The notes: a model not told the origin generated them from the sequence alone. Positions 50,620-60,546 are shown, counted from the stretch's first letter. The stretch: DNA of 64,000 nt from Kaistella pullorum (GCF_014837035.1 NZ_JACSPS010000001.1:118374-182373), one strand, 5' to 3'. Translations and numbers: made by a program.

Positions 50620-53352
50620 TTAAAAATTGTAGGTTAACTCCATTCCGAAATAAGGAGTATTGCCCACCTTTCGGTAGATTCTGTTGCCTAGGAAAGTATA
50701 GGGATGCTGGTAATTGAAGATTCTGTTGACGAACATGGAAGAGCGTATCCCACGGTAAATTACTTTGGTCACCTTTAAATTGGCCTGAACGGTATGCGTT
50801 AACCTTCTGGAAATATGATCTGAACTGACACCCCGTACCAGCCACTGCAGGTAAGCGTCCTGCGCGTCTGAGGGTTGAAAATCATGGATCACGTTATCCA
50901 GACCGTAGTACTGCTCAGGTTCGGGTACCCGCTGGTCACTTTTTTTATAATCATAAAGATTTCCCTGCACAGAAGCAGAGACCGTTAAACCCAATTGTGG
51001 AAGATAAGTATCAATCATTAGATTGTAATTCATACTTTCATTGATATAGCCCTGATCATTCTTATAAATCCCGTAGTAGGGAAAATTTTGGCCCCCCAAG
51101 GAGATGGCCGGGCTTTCAATGACCGGAACCGTATTTCTGTATTCTGTTCTGAACCACGCGCCGGTAAGTGTAAATCTTGTATTGATGACTTTTAATCTTG
51201 GTGAAGAATACCCAAATTCTACACCGTTCTTCAAAGTTGCACTTCCGTTTTCTGTGGTAGAATACGTTCCGAATTCTTTTTTTAAGGTGTAAGGAATGTT
51301 CGCCAGATTGGGCCCGTTATTCCAGTCATCGTGGTTTACATAAGCCGCGTCATATTGCTTGAACTCGTGAACCCTGGTCTGTAAAGTGGATCTGAAACCA
51401 TTGTTCAGGATTTCATTAAAGTAGGTGACGAACAGATTATGCCTTCTGTACGATAAATTAAGCCTGATTTCTTTCTTGCTGTTTTTTGCTGCGGTAAGAT
51501 CTTTATTCTCCGTATTTTCAATATAAGTCATGAAGTTTACATAGCGGTAGTTTTCATCATTGTGGAAATAGTTGAGCTGCGCATAATCCCAGTATTTTTG
51601 ATTGGGAAAAAGCATTCCCATGGTGGGGGTTTTGTAAAATTCTCCGTATCCAACTGTAAGATCAATAGCCAGAGGCTTCTCCTTAAGCATAATATCAGGA
51701 AGTTGATACTGGAAATTCACCCTGGGCTCCAGGTAAGATTCACCGCTGATTTTGTAGGAGGGATCAAGACCCAGCAGTTTCGAAAGCCGCAAACCCGTGT
51801 ATAAATTGAACCGGTGTTGACCCAATTGGTAATTAAGTTCATTTCCCACAAAAGCAGCTGCATTTTGCCAGGCGGGTATATCATCAAAAGTCCGCGGGCG
51901 GGAACCCATCACTGAGTTGGGTGGTGTGGCCAAATCCCACTGCATACCGTTTCCTCTGTTTTTAGAATATCTGAAGTCTAAACCGGCTTCGTACTGAAAC
52001 TGAAAACCGCCTGATTTCTTCTTTCCGGTCGCCTGCAAAGCCGCCGACAGATCGATGGGGTTGCTGTCTGTACTGAAATCCGAGATGTAACGCAAAGTAG
52101 GGTAAAATCCTGTGTTTTCACCCGCCTCAAATGATAACGGAAGTGAACGGGGTCCGCTTAAATTAATGAGTTTTGACTGCTTCAGTTGGTCAAAGCCCTG
52201 GCGGATGGCCGTATTGAGCACAATTCGGTTGAAAAAATTATTCTGATTTAAAGTATAGGCAAAATTATTGGTAAAACTTATTCTGAGGCTGGTATTTTTA
52301 TATTGATCAATCGCGGTAACGCCCGTATCGGGATCAATTTCTTTTGTATCAATATTGGATGCAAGGTCGATTGTACTCCGCCATTCCAATGGGCTGTTCC
52401 AGAGGCTGGTCAGTAACCTGGAACGGACAGAACCTGTCATACGCCGGTAATTATCGTACGAATCCGTAGGATCATTTTTGGAGTCGAGCAAATCGAGATT
52501 CGCATTCAGCTGCCAGTTTTCAGTCATCGAAAATCCCTTTCCAACATAATATTGCTTGCTGAAACCATCGGTTTTAAAACGGGCCTGAAACGGAGTTAAG
52601 CCCACCTTTCTTTCAATCTTGATTAACCCGGACGTTAAATCTCCGTAAGCTGCCGTCGGGATTCCCCTTATTATCTCTACTCTTTCAATATCATTGGTTG
52701 AAATCGTGCGCATATCTACGCCCGTTCGTGTAGAATTTAAGTTAAGAGGCCTTTCTGACAAATGTCTTGGATCAGAGGAGGTTAACAGATTTGCATTCGA
52801 ATTAAGAATATGGTCATCCATCATAAACTGTGTGCCCAGTGCAGAAGTAATATAGTCACTCGGGGCACCTGCACTTTCGCGCAAAGCAATCCTGTTCACC
52901 GAGGTGAAATCGGGATCCCGTGATAAACCACCGGGCAGCAGCTCCAGTAAATCCGTAAAACTCGATGGCTGCAAATGTTCCATCGCTTTTCGGTCAATTA
53001 CGGACGTACTCGTTAATCCTTTTTTTTCCTTTGCGGTGATAAACACTTCTTCCAATTTTGTTTCGGACTGAAGCTGTATGTCTAATTGGGTATTTTTAGT
53101 AAGATGTACACTGATTTGCTTTTCCTGATAATTGGGATGCGTTATCTGCAGGGTGTAAGTTCCCGGAGCTAAATTGAAAATACTGAGTCCGGAAGAATTG
53201 GTTACAAAAGTTTTTTGATGGATAGAAACCGTGGCATCCTCCACTGCTGATTTTTTCCCGTCAAGAACATTTACTTCCAGACGGAGGGTATTTTGCCCAA
53301 AGACAGACAAAGAAAAAAAAGAAAATAACAGATGAAGAATATACTTTTTCAC
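50620..53352 (-). CDS. TonB-dependent outer-membrane receptor
   Basis: 910 residues, GTG start (53350-53352) with signal MKKYILHLLFSFFSLSVFGQ. Residues of about 21-100 are a carboxypeptidase-regulatory-like domain (VEDATVSIHQKTFVTNSSGL). Plug domain: DRKAMEHLQPSSFTDLLELL to RVEIIRGIPTAAYGDLTSGL (about 115-245). The barrel ends KVGNTPYFGMELTYNF with a terminal Phe. It imports a scarce substrate using TonB energy. Its partners (DUF4876, DUF6850, peroxidase) point to a metal or haem-linked compound rather than a glycan; this is inference. Confidence 0.92.
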   Translation of the reverse strand: MKKYILHLLFSFFSLSVFGQNTLRLEVNVLDGKKSAVEDATVSIHQKTFVTNSSGLSIFNLAPGTYTLQITHPNYQEKQISVHLTKNTQLDIQLQSETKLEEVFITAKEKKGLTSTSVIDRKAMEHLQPSSFTDLLELLPGGLSRDPDFTSVNRIALRESAGAPSDYITSALGTQFMMDDHILNSNANLLTSSDPRHLSERPLNLNSTRTGVDMRTISTNDIERVEIIRGIPTAAYGDLTSGLIKIERKVGLTPFQARFKTDGFSKQYYVGKGFSMTENWQLNANLDLLDSKNDPTDSYDNYRRMTGSVRSRLLTSLWNSPLEWRSTIDLASNIDTKEIDPDTGVTAIDQYKNTSLRISFTNNFAYTLNQNNFFNRIVLNTAIRQGFDQLKQSKLINLSGPRSLPLSFEAGENTGFYPTLRYISDFSTDSNPIDLSAALQATGKKKSGGFQFQYEAGLDFRYSKNRGNGMQWDLATPPNSVMGSRPRTFDDIPAWQNAAAFVGNELNYQLGQHRFNLYTGLRLSKLLGLDPSYKISGESYLEPRVNFQYQLPDIMLKEKPLAIDLTVGYGEFYKTPTMGMLFPNQKYWDYAQLNYFHNDENYRYVNFMTYIENTENKDLTAAKNSKKEIRLNLSYRRHNLFVTYFNEILNNGFRSTLQTRVHEFKQYDAAYVNHDDWNNGPNLANIPYTLKKEFGTYSTTENGSATLKNGVEFGYSSPRLKVINTRFTLTGAWFRTEYRNTVPVIESPAISLGGQNFPYYGIYKNDQGYINESMNYNLMIDTYLPQLGLTVSASVQGNLYDYKKSDQRVPEPEQYYGLDNVIHDFQPSDAQDAYLQWLVRGVSSDHISRRLTHTVQANLKVTKVIYRGIRSSMFVNRIFNYQHPYTFLGNRIYRKVGNTPYFGMELTYNF

Positions 53353-53411
53353 AACGCGACTGATATCCGGTTAAAACATTTGTCAGGATATTGAGTTTGC
53401 GAAAGTATTAA

Positions 53412-53435
53412 ATTTTATTTAGAACTAATAAAAAT
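53412..53435. promoter_or_regulatory. 24-bp palindrome at the TonB-operon promoter, probable operator
   Basis: ATTTTnnTTAGnnCTAAnnAAAAT: 18 of 24 positions are palindromic. It lies immediately upstream of a -7-like TACTTTCG (minus strand, 53400-53407) and so would cover the -33 region of the receptor gene (start at 53352). The shape is that of a dimeric repressor site such as Fur or another metal regulator. Regulator identity is inference. Confidence 0.55.
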
Positions 53436-53485
53436 AACGAACATTTGTGCATAAATACATTGTACAGCAGTTGCCTGCAAAACAC

Positions 53486-53517
53486 AAAAAAACCGCCCGT
53501 AAACGGAGCGGTTTTTA
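53486..53517 (-). terminator. Rho-independent terminator after the GEVED protein gene
   Basis: A 7-bp outer stem AAACCGC/GCGGTTT with an inner CCGT/ACGG stem and a run of T on the minus strand (53486-53490). It lies 18 nt past the stop at 53535 and insulates the TonB operon promoter. Confidence 0.8.
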
Positions 53518-53534
53518 CTTAAATTATTAAATGA

Positions 53535-54641
53535 TTATTGCTTGATAAGCTTTTTTGTAATGGCCGTGCCGTCTTTGAGGCGGACCGTCATCAGATACAT
53601 GCCGGCTTTCAGATGACGCACATCGATTTTCTCTGTACCGCCAAAACTCGCGATCGGACGGCCCATACTGTCCGCCAGCAAAATTTCGCTGACAGCACTT
53701 TGTGCATTGATATTGACCAGGTCTTTAGCCGGATTTGGGTAGATCTGAACTGCCTGGACAGAACTGTGGCCTACACCCATGGTTCCCTGAACTTTGATCG
53801 TATAGTCTTCGGTTTCGCCATACGTATCGGACACATCACAGGCCTTACCGGCTGTCGCTCCTGCTGGACCAACTGTTGAAAGCCTTACCCGCATACGGTA
53901 GTCACCGTCTGCGACATTCGCAGGGATGGTGATGGTTTTAGTCAGCGTTCCCTGGTCTGTAGAACCGACATAAATGAATTCGTTCGCATCGAACAGGAAG
54001 TTTTTGTTATAATCAATCCAAACGGAAACCGACTGTTCAAACCAACCGTAACCGATGATGACCTCGAGGGTGTAAGTTCCTCCGCGGGAAACCGTGGCTG
54101 TTTTCGCACTGAAATCCGAAAAACCGCTGCTGCTGCAACCGGACAGACTTTCAAGGTCTGCGAGTTTCACGCTTTGGATGACGGCGCCGTCACTGCAGTT
54201 GAGTGAAGGCTCACAATAGGAGTCGCGGATAATTTGGGTACACTTGATACGTCTGGCCGTAAATTCCCAGTCGCTGCTGAGGCAGCTGGCATTGCGGTGG
54301 GTGTAGAAGCGCACATTGCCGTCAGCTGCTGCGGTCCACGTGGCTTTACCCGCACCTGAACTAAGCACGGTAGTACCGTCTGCCGTAGCTACCGTCACGA
54401 AAACAACATCACCTTCAATGGGATCGGCAATGAACTCATAAGTGACGCCGGCGGTAAGTTTCACCACCGAATATTCACCTGTAAAGGCATAATCGACGAT
54501 AAGTTCGGTAGTACCGGTACAGTTGGGCGTAAAGACACCTGAAGGATACTGTCCGTTCGGTGCCGTAAGGCAGCCTGCAGTCTGAGCATTGGAAAATGAC
54601 GAAAAAGTAAGAAACGAAAGAAATAGTAAAAGTATTCTCAT
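53535..54641 (-). CDS. Secreted GEVED-domain protein with T9SS type A sorting signal
   Basis: 368 residues from the ATG at 54641, chosen because MRILLLFLSFLTFSSFSNAQ is a signal peptide; an upstream non-ATG start at 54716 would bury it. Two parts: a beta-rich N-terminus with many Cys (TAGCLTAPNGQYP…), then a GEVED domain (VWIDYNKNFLFDANEFIYVG, DYRMRVRLSTVG, YGETEDYTIKV). The end VQIYPNPAKDLVNINAQ to LKDGTAITKKLIKQ is a T9SS type A C-terminal sorting domain. It is therefore exported to the surface or medium by the type IX system. Substrate unknown. Confidence 0.88.
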   Translation of the reverse strand: MRILLLFLSFLTFSSFSNAQTAGCLTAPNGQYPSGVFTPNCTGTTELIVDYAFTGEYSVVKLTAGVTYEFIADPIEGDVVFVTVATADGTTVLSSGAGKATWTAAADGNVRFYTHRNASCLSSDWEFTARRIKCTQIIRDSYCEPSLNCSDGAVIQSVKLADLESLSGCSSSGFSDFSAKTATVSRGGTYTLEVIIGYGWFEQSVSVWIDYNKNFLFDANEFIYVGSTDQGTLTKTITIPANVADGDYRMRVRLSTVGPAGATAGKACDVSDTYGETEDYTIKVQGTMGVGHSSVQAVQIYPNPAKDLVNINAQSAVSEILLADSMGRPIASFGGTEKIDVRHLKAGMYLMTVRLKDGTAITKKLIKQ

Positions 54642-55009
54642 AAATAAAATGTTTATGAGTGTAAGATAGCGATAATTTTTGCGTTGACCCAAGAACAAGG
54701 CGCTTACTAAGGCCATGAGGATGCCTTTTGGAACTGTATTTTAATAATTTTACTTGTCCGGAATGATGTCGAAAGGTCGGGGTAAGACCTTAATGGGTCC
54801 ATCCCGATCCGCCGCGGCGGAGACGGGATCTCTGCTGCTAATTCTCAAATTGTCCTTGTCATCCCGACGAAGGAGGGATCTCTTTTGCACATTCTCAAAT
54901 TCTCAAATTACCACATTTTCAAATCCCTTGTCATCCCGATCCGCCGCGGCGGAGACGGGATCTCTTTTGCGCAGCAAAAGCAAATTCTCAAACCCTCAAA
55001 CCCTCAAAC
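54642..55009. repeat. Repeat-filled gap between GEVED and Wzc-like genes
   Basis: 54795-54835 and 54925-54965 hold the GATCCGCCGCGGCGGAGACG-type repeat, 54855-54885 the GTCATCCCGACGAAGGAGGG repeat; 54838-54850, 54888-54925 and 54972-55010 are TTCTCAAA/TTTTCAAA arrays running up to the Wzc-like stop codon. No gene. Confidence 0.85.
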
Positions 55010-57334
55010 TCAAACTCTTCCCCTAAAATCCCACCACTTCCGCTTCACGTCGCTGGTATACGAGTAGTATCCGTAACCGTACCGGTTGCCGTAACGCGTG
55101 TCTTCGGGTTTTACACTGTTGAGGACAAATGCCATGTTGCCGATCAGGTTCTCGCGGCGGAAACCGCCGGCGAAGTCGATCATCTCTTTCTCGGTAAAAT
55201 CAGATTTTACCACGTACAACACCACATCGGCATTTTCCACGAGGTGCAGCGTGTCGCTTACGAGCATTACTGGCGCGGAATCGAGCACTACATAGTCGTA
55301 AGTCGTTTTAAGGTGGGTGATGAGGTCGTTGAACTTCTTCATGTCGAGCAGGTCATTCGGGTTGGGCGCGATCTGACCGCTGAAGAGCACGTCGAGATTG
55401 TCATTGATGCCCGAAGGGATGATGTAGCTTTCAGCGCTTTCCTCATCGGATACGAGGTAATCGGTCAAACCCACATTCTTACCGTTCACGAAGCGGTGCA
55501 GCTGTGGGTTGCGGATATCCGCGCCCACAATGATGACACGGCTTTTGCCGGCCAGCGTAAGGGCTACATTCATTGAAATGGTAGTCTTGCCCTCCCCTTT
55601 CACCGAGGAAGTCACCAGTATGACGCCACCGCTACCTTTTTCTTTGGCTTTCAGCATGAATTTAAGGTTGGACCCCAGGATACGGAAGGATTCGGCGAAT
55701 ACCGAGAAATCGTTCGGATGCACGATGGCGTTTTCCTCCGCATTGACGGGAATCTCAGCGATCACGGAGGCATCGGGCAGGTGGGAAAGGATGTGCTGCT
55801 TCGTATGCACTTTGGTATCGAGCAGATTTAAACCCACAAACAGCAGCAATGGCAGCAGAAAACCTGCTGCCACCGACCCGTACAGGATCTGTGAGTATTT
55901 GGGTTCTACAATGCCGGTAGTAAATGCCGGATTCACGATCTTGGCTTTCGGAGCCGTGACAGCCAGGGTGATGGCGTTTTCTTCGCGTTTCTGTAACAGA
56001 TAAAGGTAAAGCTGCTCCTTGAGTGTCTGCTGACGGTCAATACTTCGGAACATCTTTTCCTGCGTCGGATAGCGGCTGATATTCCCTTTCGCCACATTCA
56101 GCTGGGCGTTCGCCTGACCGATCTGAAGCTGCAGGGTTTCGCGGGTTTCAACCAGGTTTTTACGGATCAGATTCTTTAAGGCCGCCAACTGTTTGTTCAT
56201 TTCCACAACCGACGGGTTTTCGGAGGTCGCCTGCTTGAGAAGCCGGTTCCGCGTAAGCAGCAGGCTGTTGTATTCGGTAATACCGGCCTCAGCCGCAGAA
56301 TTCAGACCCAGACCTGAAGGCAGCAACTGGTCGCCGGACGTGGCTGAAAGTACAGAATTCACCAGGTCAAGCTGCATGGAGTTGGTCACGACAGATTTCG
56401 TATTCTCATCGGCTTTACTCAATGCCAGACTGGCCTGGGATTCAAGGTCCACGATTTGGTTGGATCTTTTGAAGTTTTCTTTCTGCCCTTCGATGCCCGA
56501 AAGGTCCTCGCTGATGATCGCCAAACGCTCATCGATGAAATCCTGACTGTTTTGCGCTTCCTTGTTTTTATCGTTGATCCCGTCGATGATATACTGTTTC
56601 GAAAGTTCGTTCAGGATGTCCTCAGATTTTTTCGGAACCGGACCCACCATGGAAAGTTCCATCAGGAGACCTTTGTTTTCGGGCAGAGAAACATTGATCT
56701 GGCTTTCGAGTGAACTGACGACGTTTTTTGGATTTTTAAATACCACCTTCACCGGTGTCCCCAGACGCGCACCCGGTTTTGCATCGATCTGTACCACACC
56801 AAAAGAAAGTTTGGCCGGCAACCCAAAGCGGAAGATGTCTTTCGAGCCGGAAAACCTGTATGAATTGTTGCCTACCGGCGACATCACCATTTCCTGACCC
56901 CAAAAAGCATCGGGTTGATTGATGCTGATGATCTTGCCGGTAACCGGCGAATCCCGGTAAAGCTCAACCTCCTTGATTGCGCCCATACTGTAGAAGGTGA
57001 CCGCCAGATTAAGGTTTTCAGCCACAGCGCCCAAAATGGGTTTGGAAACGACGACGGTGGTTTCGCCCTGCAATTCGTTGTCACCGCTCACGCCCATACC
57101 CAGATTTTTCAGGTCACTGAGTGCGGTGCTTTTCCCTTTAGACTCCTGAAGTTTGAGTGAGGTCTTTGAGTAATACAGCGGTTCGGTATAACGGAGGTAT
57201 AGCTTCGCCGCGGCGTAGAAGAGCACCATACTCAGCAGGAACCACGGCCACTTCCGCAGGTATTTCGCAATTTCTTTCTTGAGGTTGACCGGATTCGTGC
57301 GCGGTGCCGGCACCGGATTTTCTAATAGTTCCAT
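55010..57334 (-). CDS. Tyrosine autokinase / chain-length regulator, Wzc-like
   Basis: 774 residues. An N-terminal Wzz domain with membrane helices near 28-50 and near 505-525, with a coiled region between. The C-terminal BY-kinase has Walker A SSVKGEGKTTISMNVALTLA (about 575-594), Walker A' VIIVGADIRNPQLH and Walker B YDYVVLDSAPVMLV. It ends in a tyrosine-rich cluster (RYGNRYGYGYYSYTS), the usual autophosphorylation tail. Controls polymerisation and export through Wza, 9 nt upstream in the same operon. Confidence 0.95.
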   Translation of the reverse strand: MELLENPVPAPRTNPVNLKKEIAKYLRKWPWFLLSMVLFYAAAKLYLRYTEPLYYSKTSLKLQESKGKSTALSDLKNLGMGVSGDNELQGETTVVVSKPILGAVAENLNLAVTFYSMGAIKEVELYRDSPVTGKIISINQPDAFWGQEMVMSPVGNNSYRFSGSKDIFRFGLPAKLSFGVVQIDAKPGARLGTPVKVVFKNPKNVVSSLESQINVSLPENKGLLMELSMVGPVPKKSEDILNELSKQYIIDGINDKNKEAQNSQDFIDERLAIISEDLSGIEGQKENFKRSNQIVDLESQASLALSKADENTKSVVTNSMQLDLVNSVLSATSGDQLLPSGLGLNSAAEAGITEYNSLLLTRNRLLKQATSENPSVVEMNKQLAALKNLIRKNLVETRETLQLQIGQANAQLNVAKGNISRYPTQEKMFRSIDRQQTLKEQLYLYLLQKREENAITLAVTAPKAKIVNPAFTTGIVEPKYSQILYGSVAAGFLLPLLLFVGLNLLDTKVHTKQHILSHLPDASVIAEIPVNAEENAIVHPNDFSVFAESFRILGSNLKFMLKAKEKGSGGVILVTSSVKGEGKTTISMNVALTLAGKSRVIIVGADIRNPQLHRFVNGKNVGLTDYLVSDEESAESYIIPSGINDNLDVLFSGQIAPNPNDLLDMKKFNDLITHLKTTYDYVVLDSAPVMLVSDTLHLVENADVVLYVVKSDFTEKEMIDFAGGFRRENLIGNMAFVLNSVKPEDTRYGNRYGYGYYSYTSDVKRKWWDFRGRV

Positions 57335-57343
57335 GGCGGAGGG

Positions 57344-58135
57344 TTACCGGGTGAGTGTGATAATGAGGGTGATGAGACCGAGTGCCACGCCGCCGTAGCG
57401 GATCCACTTGTCGGTAGCTGAATCTGAATTGACCGCGATCTGTTTGTTGCGGTCGGGTTCTACATACAGAATATCGTTTTGCTGCAGATAATAGTACGGC
57501 GAATTCACGATGGACGCTTCAGACAGATCGAGCGATACCACTTCATCCTTACCCGAAGTTTCGGAAGGCCGGATGAGTTTCACATTGGTACGGTTGGCGT
57601 CATAAGACAGGTCACCCGCCAGTGCGATGGCCTGAAAAATATTGAGTTTTTCGGTCGGACTGGTCTTCAGACCGGGACCGTTCACCTCACCGAGTACAAA
57701 TATATGGAAATTGGTCAGCGTAATGGTGACCATCGGGTCGGTAATGTACCGCTTAAGCCGGCTTTCAAGGTCATCCTCAAGCTGCTGCTTCGTCATTCCT
57801 TTACAGAAAACCGGTCCGAGCACTGGAAAAGCAATCGTTCCGTCGGACCCTACGATATATTCGCTGCCGGCTGCCGTACCCGCACCTGCAGAACCCTCTG
57901 CGGCATTACCGGTTCCCGCCATCGAACTTCGGTTGAACGGCCTCACCGCCAGTTCATCGAATGCCGATACCGTAATCTGAAGTTTGTCGCCCTCCTGGAT
58001 ATGAAGCCCGCTGAAACGCGCCTGCGAAACCTCCTGCTCGAAATTGTTGTTCGACATATAAACCACATTCTGTTTGGGTTTACATGAAGTGACCAGCAGT
58101 GCGAGGACGAAGAAAACCGGAAAATATATTTTCAT
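57344..58135 (-). CDS. Polysaccharide export lipoprotein, Wza-like
   Basis: 263 residues from the ATG at 58135: MKIYFPVFFVLALLVTSCKP has a lipobox cysteine near 18; frames from 58156 would put extra polar residues before it. LHIQEGDKLQITVSAFDELA begins the polysaccharide-export (PES) domain; SEYIVGSDGTIAFPVLGPVF and VTITLTNFHIFVLGEVNGPG (SLBB) follow. A C-terminal helix WIRYGGVALGLITLIITLTR fits the trans-outer-membrane helix seen in Wza. It forms the outer-membrane export channel for the Wzc-linked glycan. Confidence 0.92.
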   Translation of the reverse strand: MKIYFPVFFVLALLVTSCKPKQNVVYMSNNNFEQEVSQARFSGLHIQEGDKLQITVSAFDELAVRPFNRSSMAGTGNAAEGSAGAGTAAGSEYIVGSDGTIAFPVLGPVFCKGMTKQQLEDDLESRLKRYITDPMVTITLTNFHIFVLGEVNGPGLKTSPTEKLNIFQAIALAGDLSYDANRTNVKLIRPSETSGKDEVVSLDLSEASIVNSPYYYLQQNDILYVEPDRNKQIAVNSDSATDKWIRYGGVALGLITLIITLTR

Positions 58136-58202
58136 TGATGTCATTGATAACTGCAAAGATAAATGTTTTTCACCGGCTCTAGGTTTGAGGTGATTAGCCC
58201 TT

Positions 58203-58844
58203 TTACCACCAGTTTTCGTCGATAAAATAGTTGAGACCTACCGCAAGCATGCGGTTATACGTGTTATTATATGTGTTTTTAGGATATACGGTGCTGAAAC
58301 CGCGGTCAAACCGCAGGAAACTTTCAAGATGCTGGTTTATTTTAAGACCGACACCCATTGAAACACCATAACCGAATTTTTTCACCTCATCGTCGAGGTT
58401 GTACTGGTAATAGACCGCATTGTACGCCGGATCTACGTTAACGTCCTGCCTCACCATATACTCGATGCGCGGACCCGCAAAAAGAAAGACGTCGCGCTTC
58501 ATGTTGCCCTGGTGAAAGAACCATTTGAGATAGACCTGCATGGCGATATAATCGTGGTGGTATTTCTGCAGACCGTAGATATCGCGGTCCGCTTTGGCGT
58601 TTTCACCCTGCATGTTGTACTCGATCTGCGGGGTGAGGTAGAGCCAGGCCGAATCGAAAACGTCGTTTTCCACGAGTGACCACTGCGCGAAAAATCCCAG
58701 TCCGCCGCCATATTTTCCGGTCGAATAATCGTGTACGCCGGCGATAGAGCCGCGGTGAAAGTTGCCGGTGACGCCGTATTTGAAGTTTTGCGCGTGCGCA
58801 AGAACAGAGAAAAGGAGAGCCAGCGCGGGGATAAGGTTCTTCAT
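58203..58844 (-). CDS. Small outer-membrane beta-barrel protein (PorT/OmpW-like)
   Basis: 213 residues. Signal peptide (MKNLIPALALLFSVLAHAQN), then eight or more predicted strands: GVTGNFHRGSIAG, YGGGLGFFAQWSLVENDVF, YLTPQIEYNMQG, YIAMQVYLKWFF, GYGVSMGVGLKIN, ending NRMLAVGLNYFIDENWW. An outer-membrane barrel of unknown role. It lies 68 nt upstream of the Wza-like gene in the same direction, so it may belong to the export operon. Confidence 0.82.
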   Translation of the reverse strand: MKNLIPALALLFSVLAHAQNFKYGVTGNFHRGSIAGVHDYSTGKYGGGLGFFAQWSLVENDVFDSAWLYLTPQIEYNMQGENAKADRDIYGLQKYHHDYIAMQVYLKWFFHQGNMKRDVFLFAGPRIEYMVRQDVNVDPAYNAVYYQYNLDDEVKKFGYGVSMGVGLKINQHLESFLRFDRGFSTVYPKNTYNNTYNRMLAVGLNYFIDENWW

Positions 58845-59409
58845 CAGATATTGTGATTGACTTTTAGTTCGCTTAAAATCTTTGCAAATTAATTAAAATT
58901 ATTTCACATTCTGCTGATTTTCTGCGTAGAGTAGCGCCCCGGCGCAAAATTAAAACAGCCGGATTATCTTTTAGGTTGGGGTAAACGGACGTGCCCAGTG
59001 GAGATCCCTCCTCCGTCGACATGACAACAAGACTTTTGTTAAATGCTAGATAGTTCTTGGTGGAATAGCGTTTGTCATTGGCTACGCCGAACCTTCGGTT
59101 TCAGAATGGAGCGCAGCGGAATGAAGAAACCGGCGAAGCGGTTCGACGAAGTCAATCTCCAGAGATCCCTCCTCCGTCGGGAGGACAACTGATACAGTGG
59201 GGATGACAACCGCACTAAAGATCAGGCCCGGTTTTAAAAAAACTCTTTCACTTGGCTCCGCCCGCTTGTCACACGAATCCGCCACGGCTGAGAAGAGACT
59301 TCATTCGCAAAGCAAAAGTGCACCTGACCACTCATACACGCTTACACCCATTCTTAAATCCTCGAAGCCCTGAAACCCCCAAACTCTCAAACCTTAAACA
59401 AAAGTCCGA
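58845..59409. repeat. Repeat-containing gap
   Basis: 58998-59030, 59160-59190 and 59266-59300 carry the GATCCCTCCTCCGTCG-type repeat, 59038-59068 a diverged copy of the TTAAACTTTAGATCATTC block, and 59069-59155 a GTCATTGGCTACGCCGAACC-type block. No gene is convincing in 565 nt. Confidence 0.8.
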
Positions 59410-60546
59410 TTAAACCAACACCTTGTTAAGAACCTCAGCGATCCGCGCCCTTTCTGCGTCGGTCAAGTTGGAGCCCGAAGGCAGGCACAGTCCGTTGTCA
59501 AATAATTTCTCTGCCACATGACCGCTCCCGAAATAGTGGGCTTCCTCAAAGACAGGCTGCATATGCATGGGTTTCCAGAGCGGGCGGCTTTCGATATTCT
59601 CACGCTCAAAACGCACGCGTAAATCTTCACGGGAGAAACCCGCCACCTCCGGATTAATGTTGATGGCCGTCAGCCAGTGGTTGGAGAAATAATCGCTGTT
59701 AGGCTCCGTCAGTACTTCTACCCCGTCGATTTCACTGAAAAGCTCCGAATAGAAGCGGTGGTTGGCACGGCGTGCTTCGATGCGTTCATCCAGAACTTCC
59801 ATCTGGCCCCGGCCGATACCCGCCGACACATTACTCAGACGGTAGTTATATCCAATCTCTGCATGTTCGTAGTGGGGCGCATCCTCGCGCGCCTGTGTGG
59901 AAAGAAATATCGCGCGCTTCTTGCGGGCAAAGGATTTGGAAACCAGCGCACCGCCACCCGAAGTGGTAATGATCTTGTTGCCGTTGAAACTCAGGATTGC
60001 CATCTGTCCGAAAGTTCCGCATTTCTGCGACTTGTACGTGCTGCCTAAGGCTTCAGCGGCATCCTCCAGCAGGGTCACGCCGTATTCTTCGCAGACCTGC
60101 AGGATCTCATCCATCTTTGCCGGCATTCCGTAGAGATGCACTACGATCACAGCTTTGGGAAGCTTCCCCCGAACGGCCCGGTCTTCCAGCGCTTCGCGCA
60201 GCGCCTCCGGACACATGTTCCACGTATCAGGCTCACTGTCGATAAACACGGGGTGGGCACCCACGTAGGTGATAGGATTGGCCGACGCCGAAAACGTCAT
60301 GCTCTGGCAGAAAACTTCTTCACCACGCTTCACGTTGCACATCATCAGCGCGAGATGCAGCGCGGAAGTACCTGAACTGAGTGCAGTTACCTTCGAATTG
60401 TGGTTGAGATAGTTTTCGAGGTCAAGCTCGAAATTATTAACATTCGGGCCCAGCGGCGCGATCCAGTTCTGGTCAAAAGCTTCCTGAATATATTTTATTT
60501 CAGCGCCACCCATGTGGGGCGAGGAGAGCCATATTTTTGGTTTCAT
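59410..60546 (-). CDS. DegT/DnrJ/EryC1/StrS aminotransferase, PglE-like
   Basis: 378 residues, PLP-dependent sugar aminotransferase. KIWLSSPHMGGAEIKYIQEA, then TALSSGTSALHLALMMCNV (PLP phosphate site), LLEDAAEALGSTY (Asp to pyridine N) and SFNGNKIITTSGGGALVSKS with the internal-aldimine Lys. The sequence resembles PglE, which makes UDP-4-amino sugar for bacillosamine. Own promoter at 60702-60734 and separated by 330 nt from pglD-like gene. Confidence 0.92.
   Translation of the reverse strand: MKPKIWLSSPHMGGAEIKYIQEAFDQNWIAPLGPNVNNFELDLENYLNHNSKVTALSSGTSALHLALMMCNVKRGEEVFCQSMTFSASANPITYVGAHPVFIDSEPDTWNMCPEALREALEDRAVRGKLPKAVIVVHLYGMPAKMDEILQVCEEYGVTLLEDAAEALGSTYKSQKCGTFGQMAILSFNGNKIITTSGGGALVSKSFARKKRAIFLSTQAREDAPHYEHAEIGYNYRLSNVSAGIGRGQMEVLDERIEARRANHRFYSELFSEIDGVEVLTEPNSDYFSNHWLTAININPEVAGFSREDLRVRFERENIESRPLWKPMHMQPVFEEAHYFGSGHVAEKLFDNGLCLPSGSNLTDAERARIAEVLNKVLV

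Noticed and set aside
55509-56003. 164-codon frame opposite the Wzc-like gene
   Set aside because: Shadow frame of a well-supported kinase gene on the other strand.
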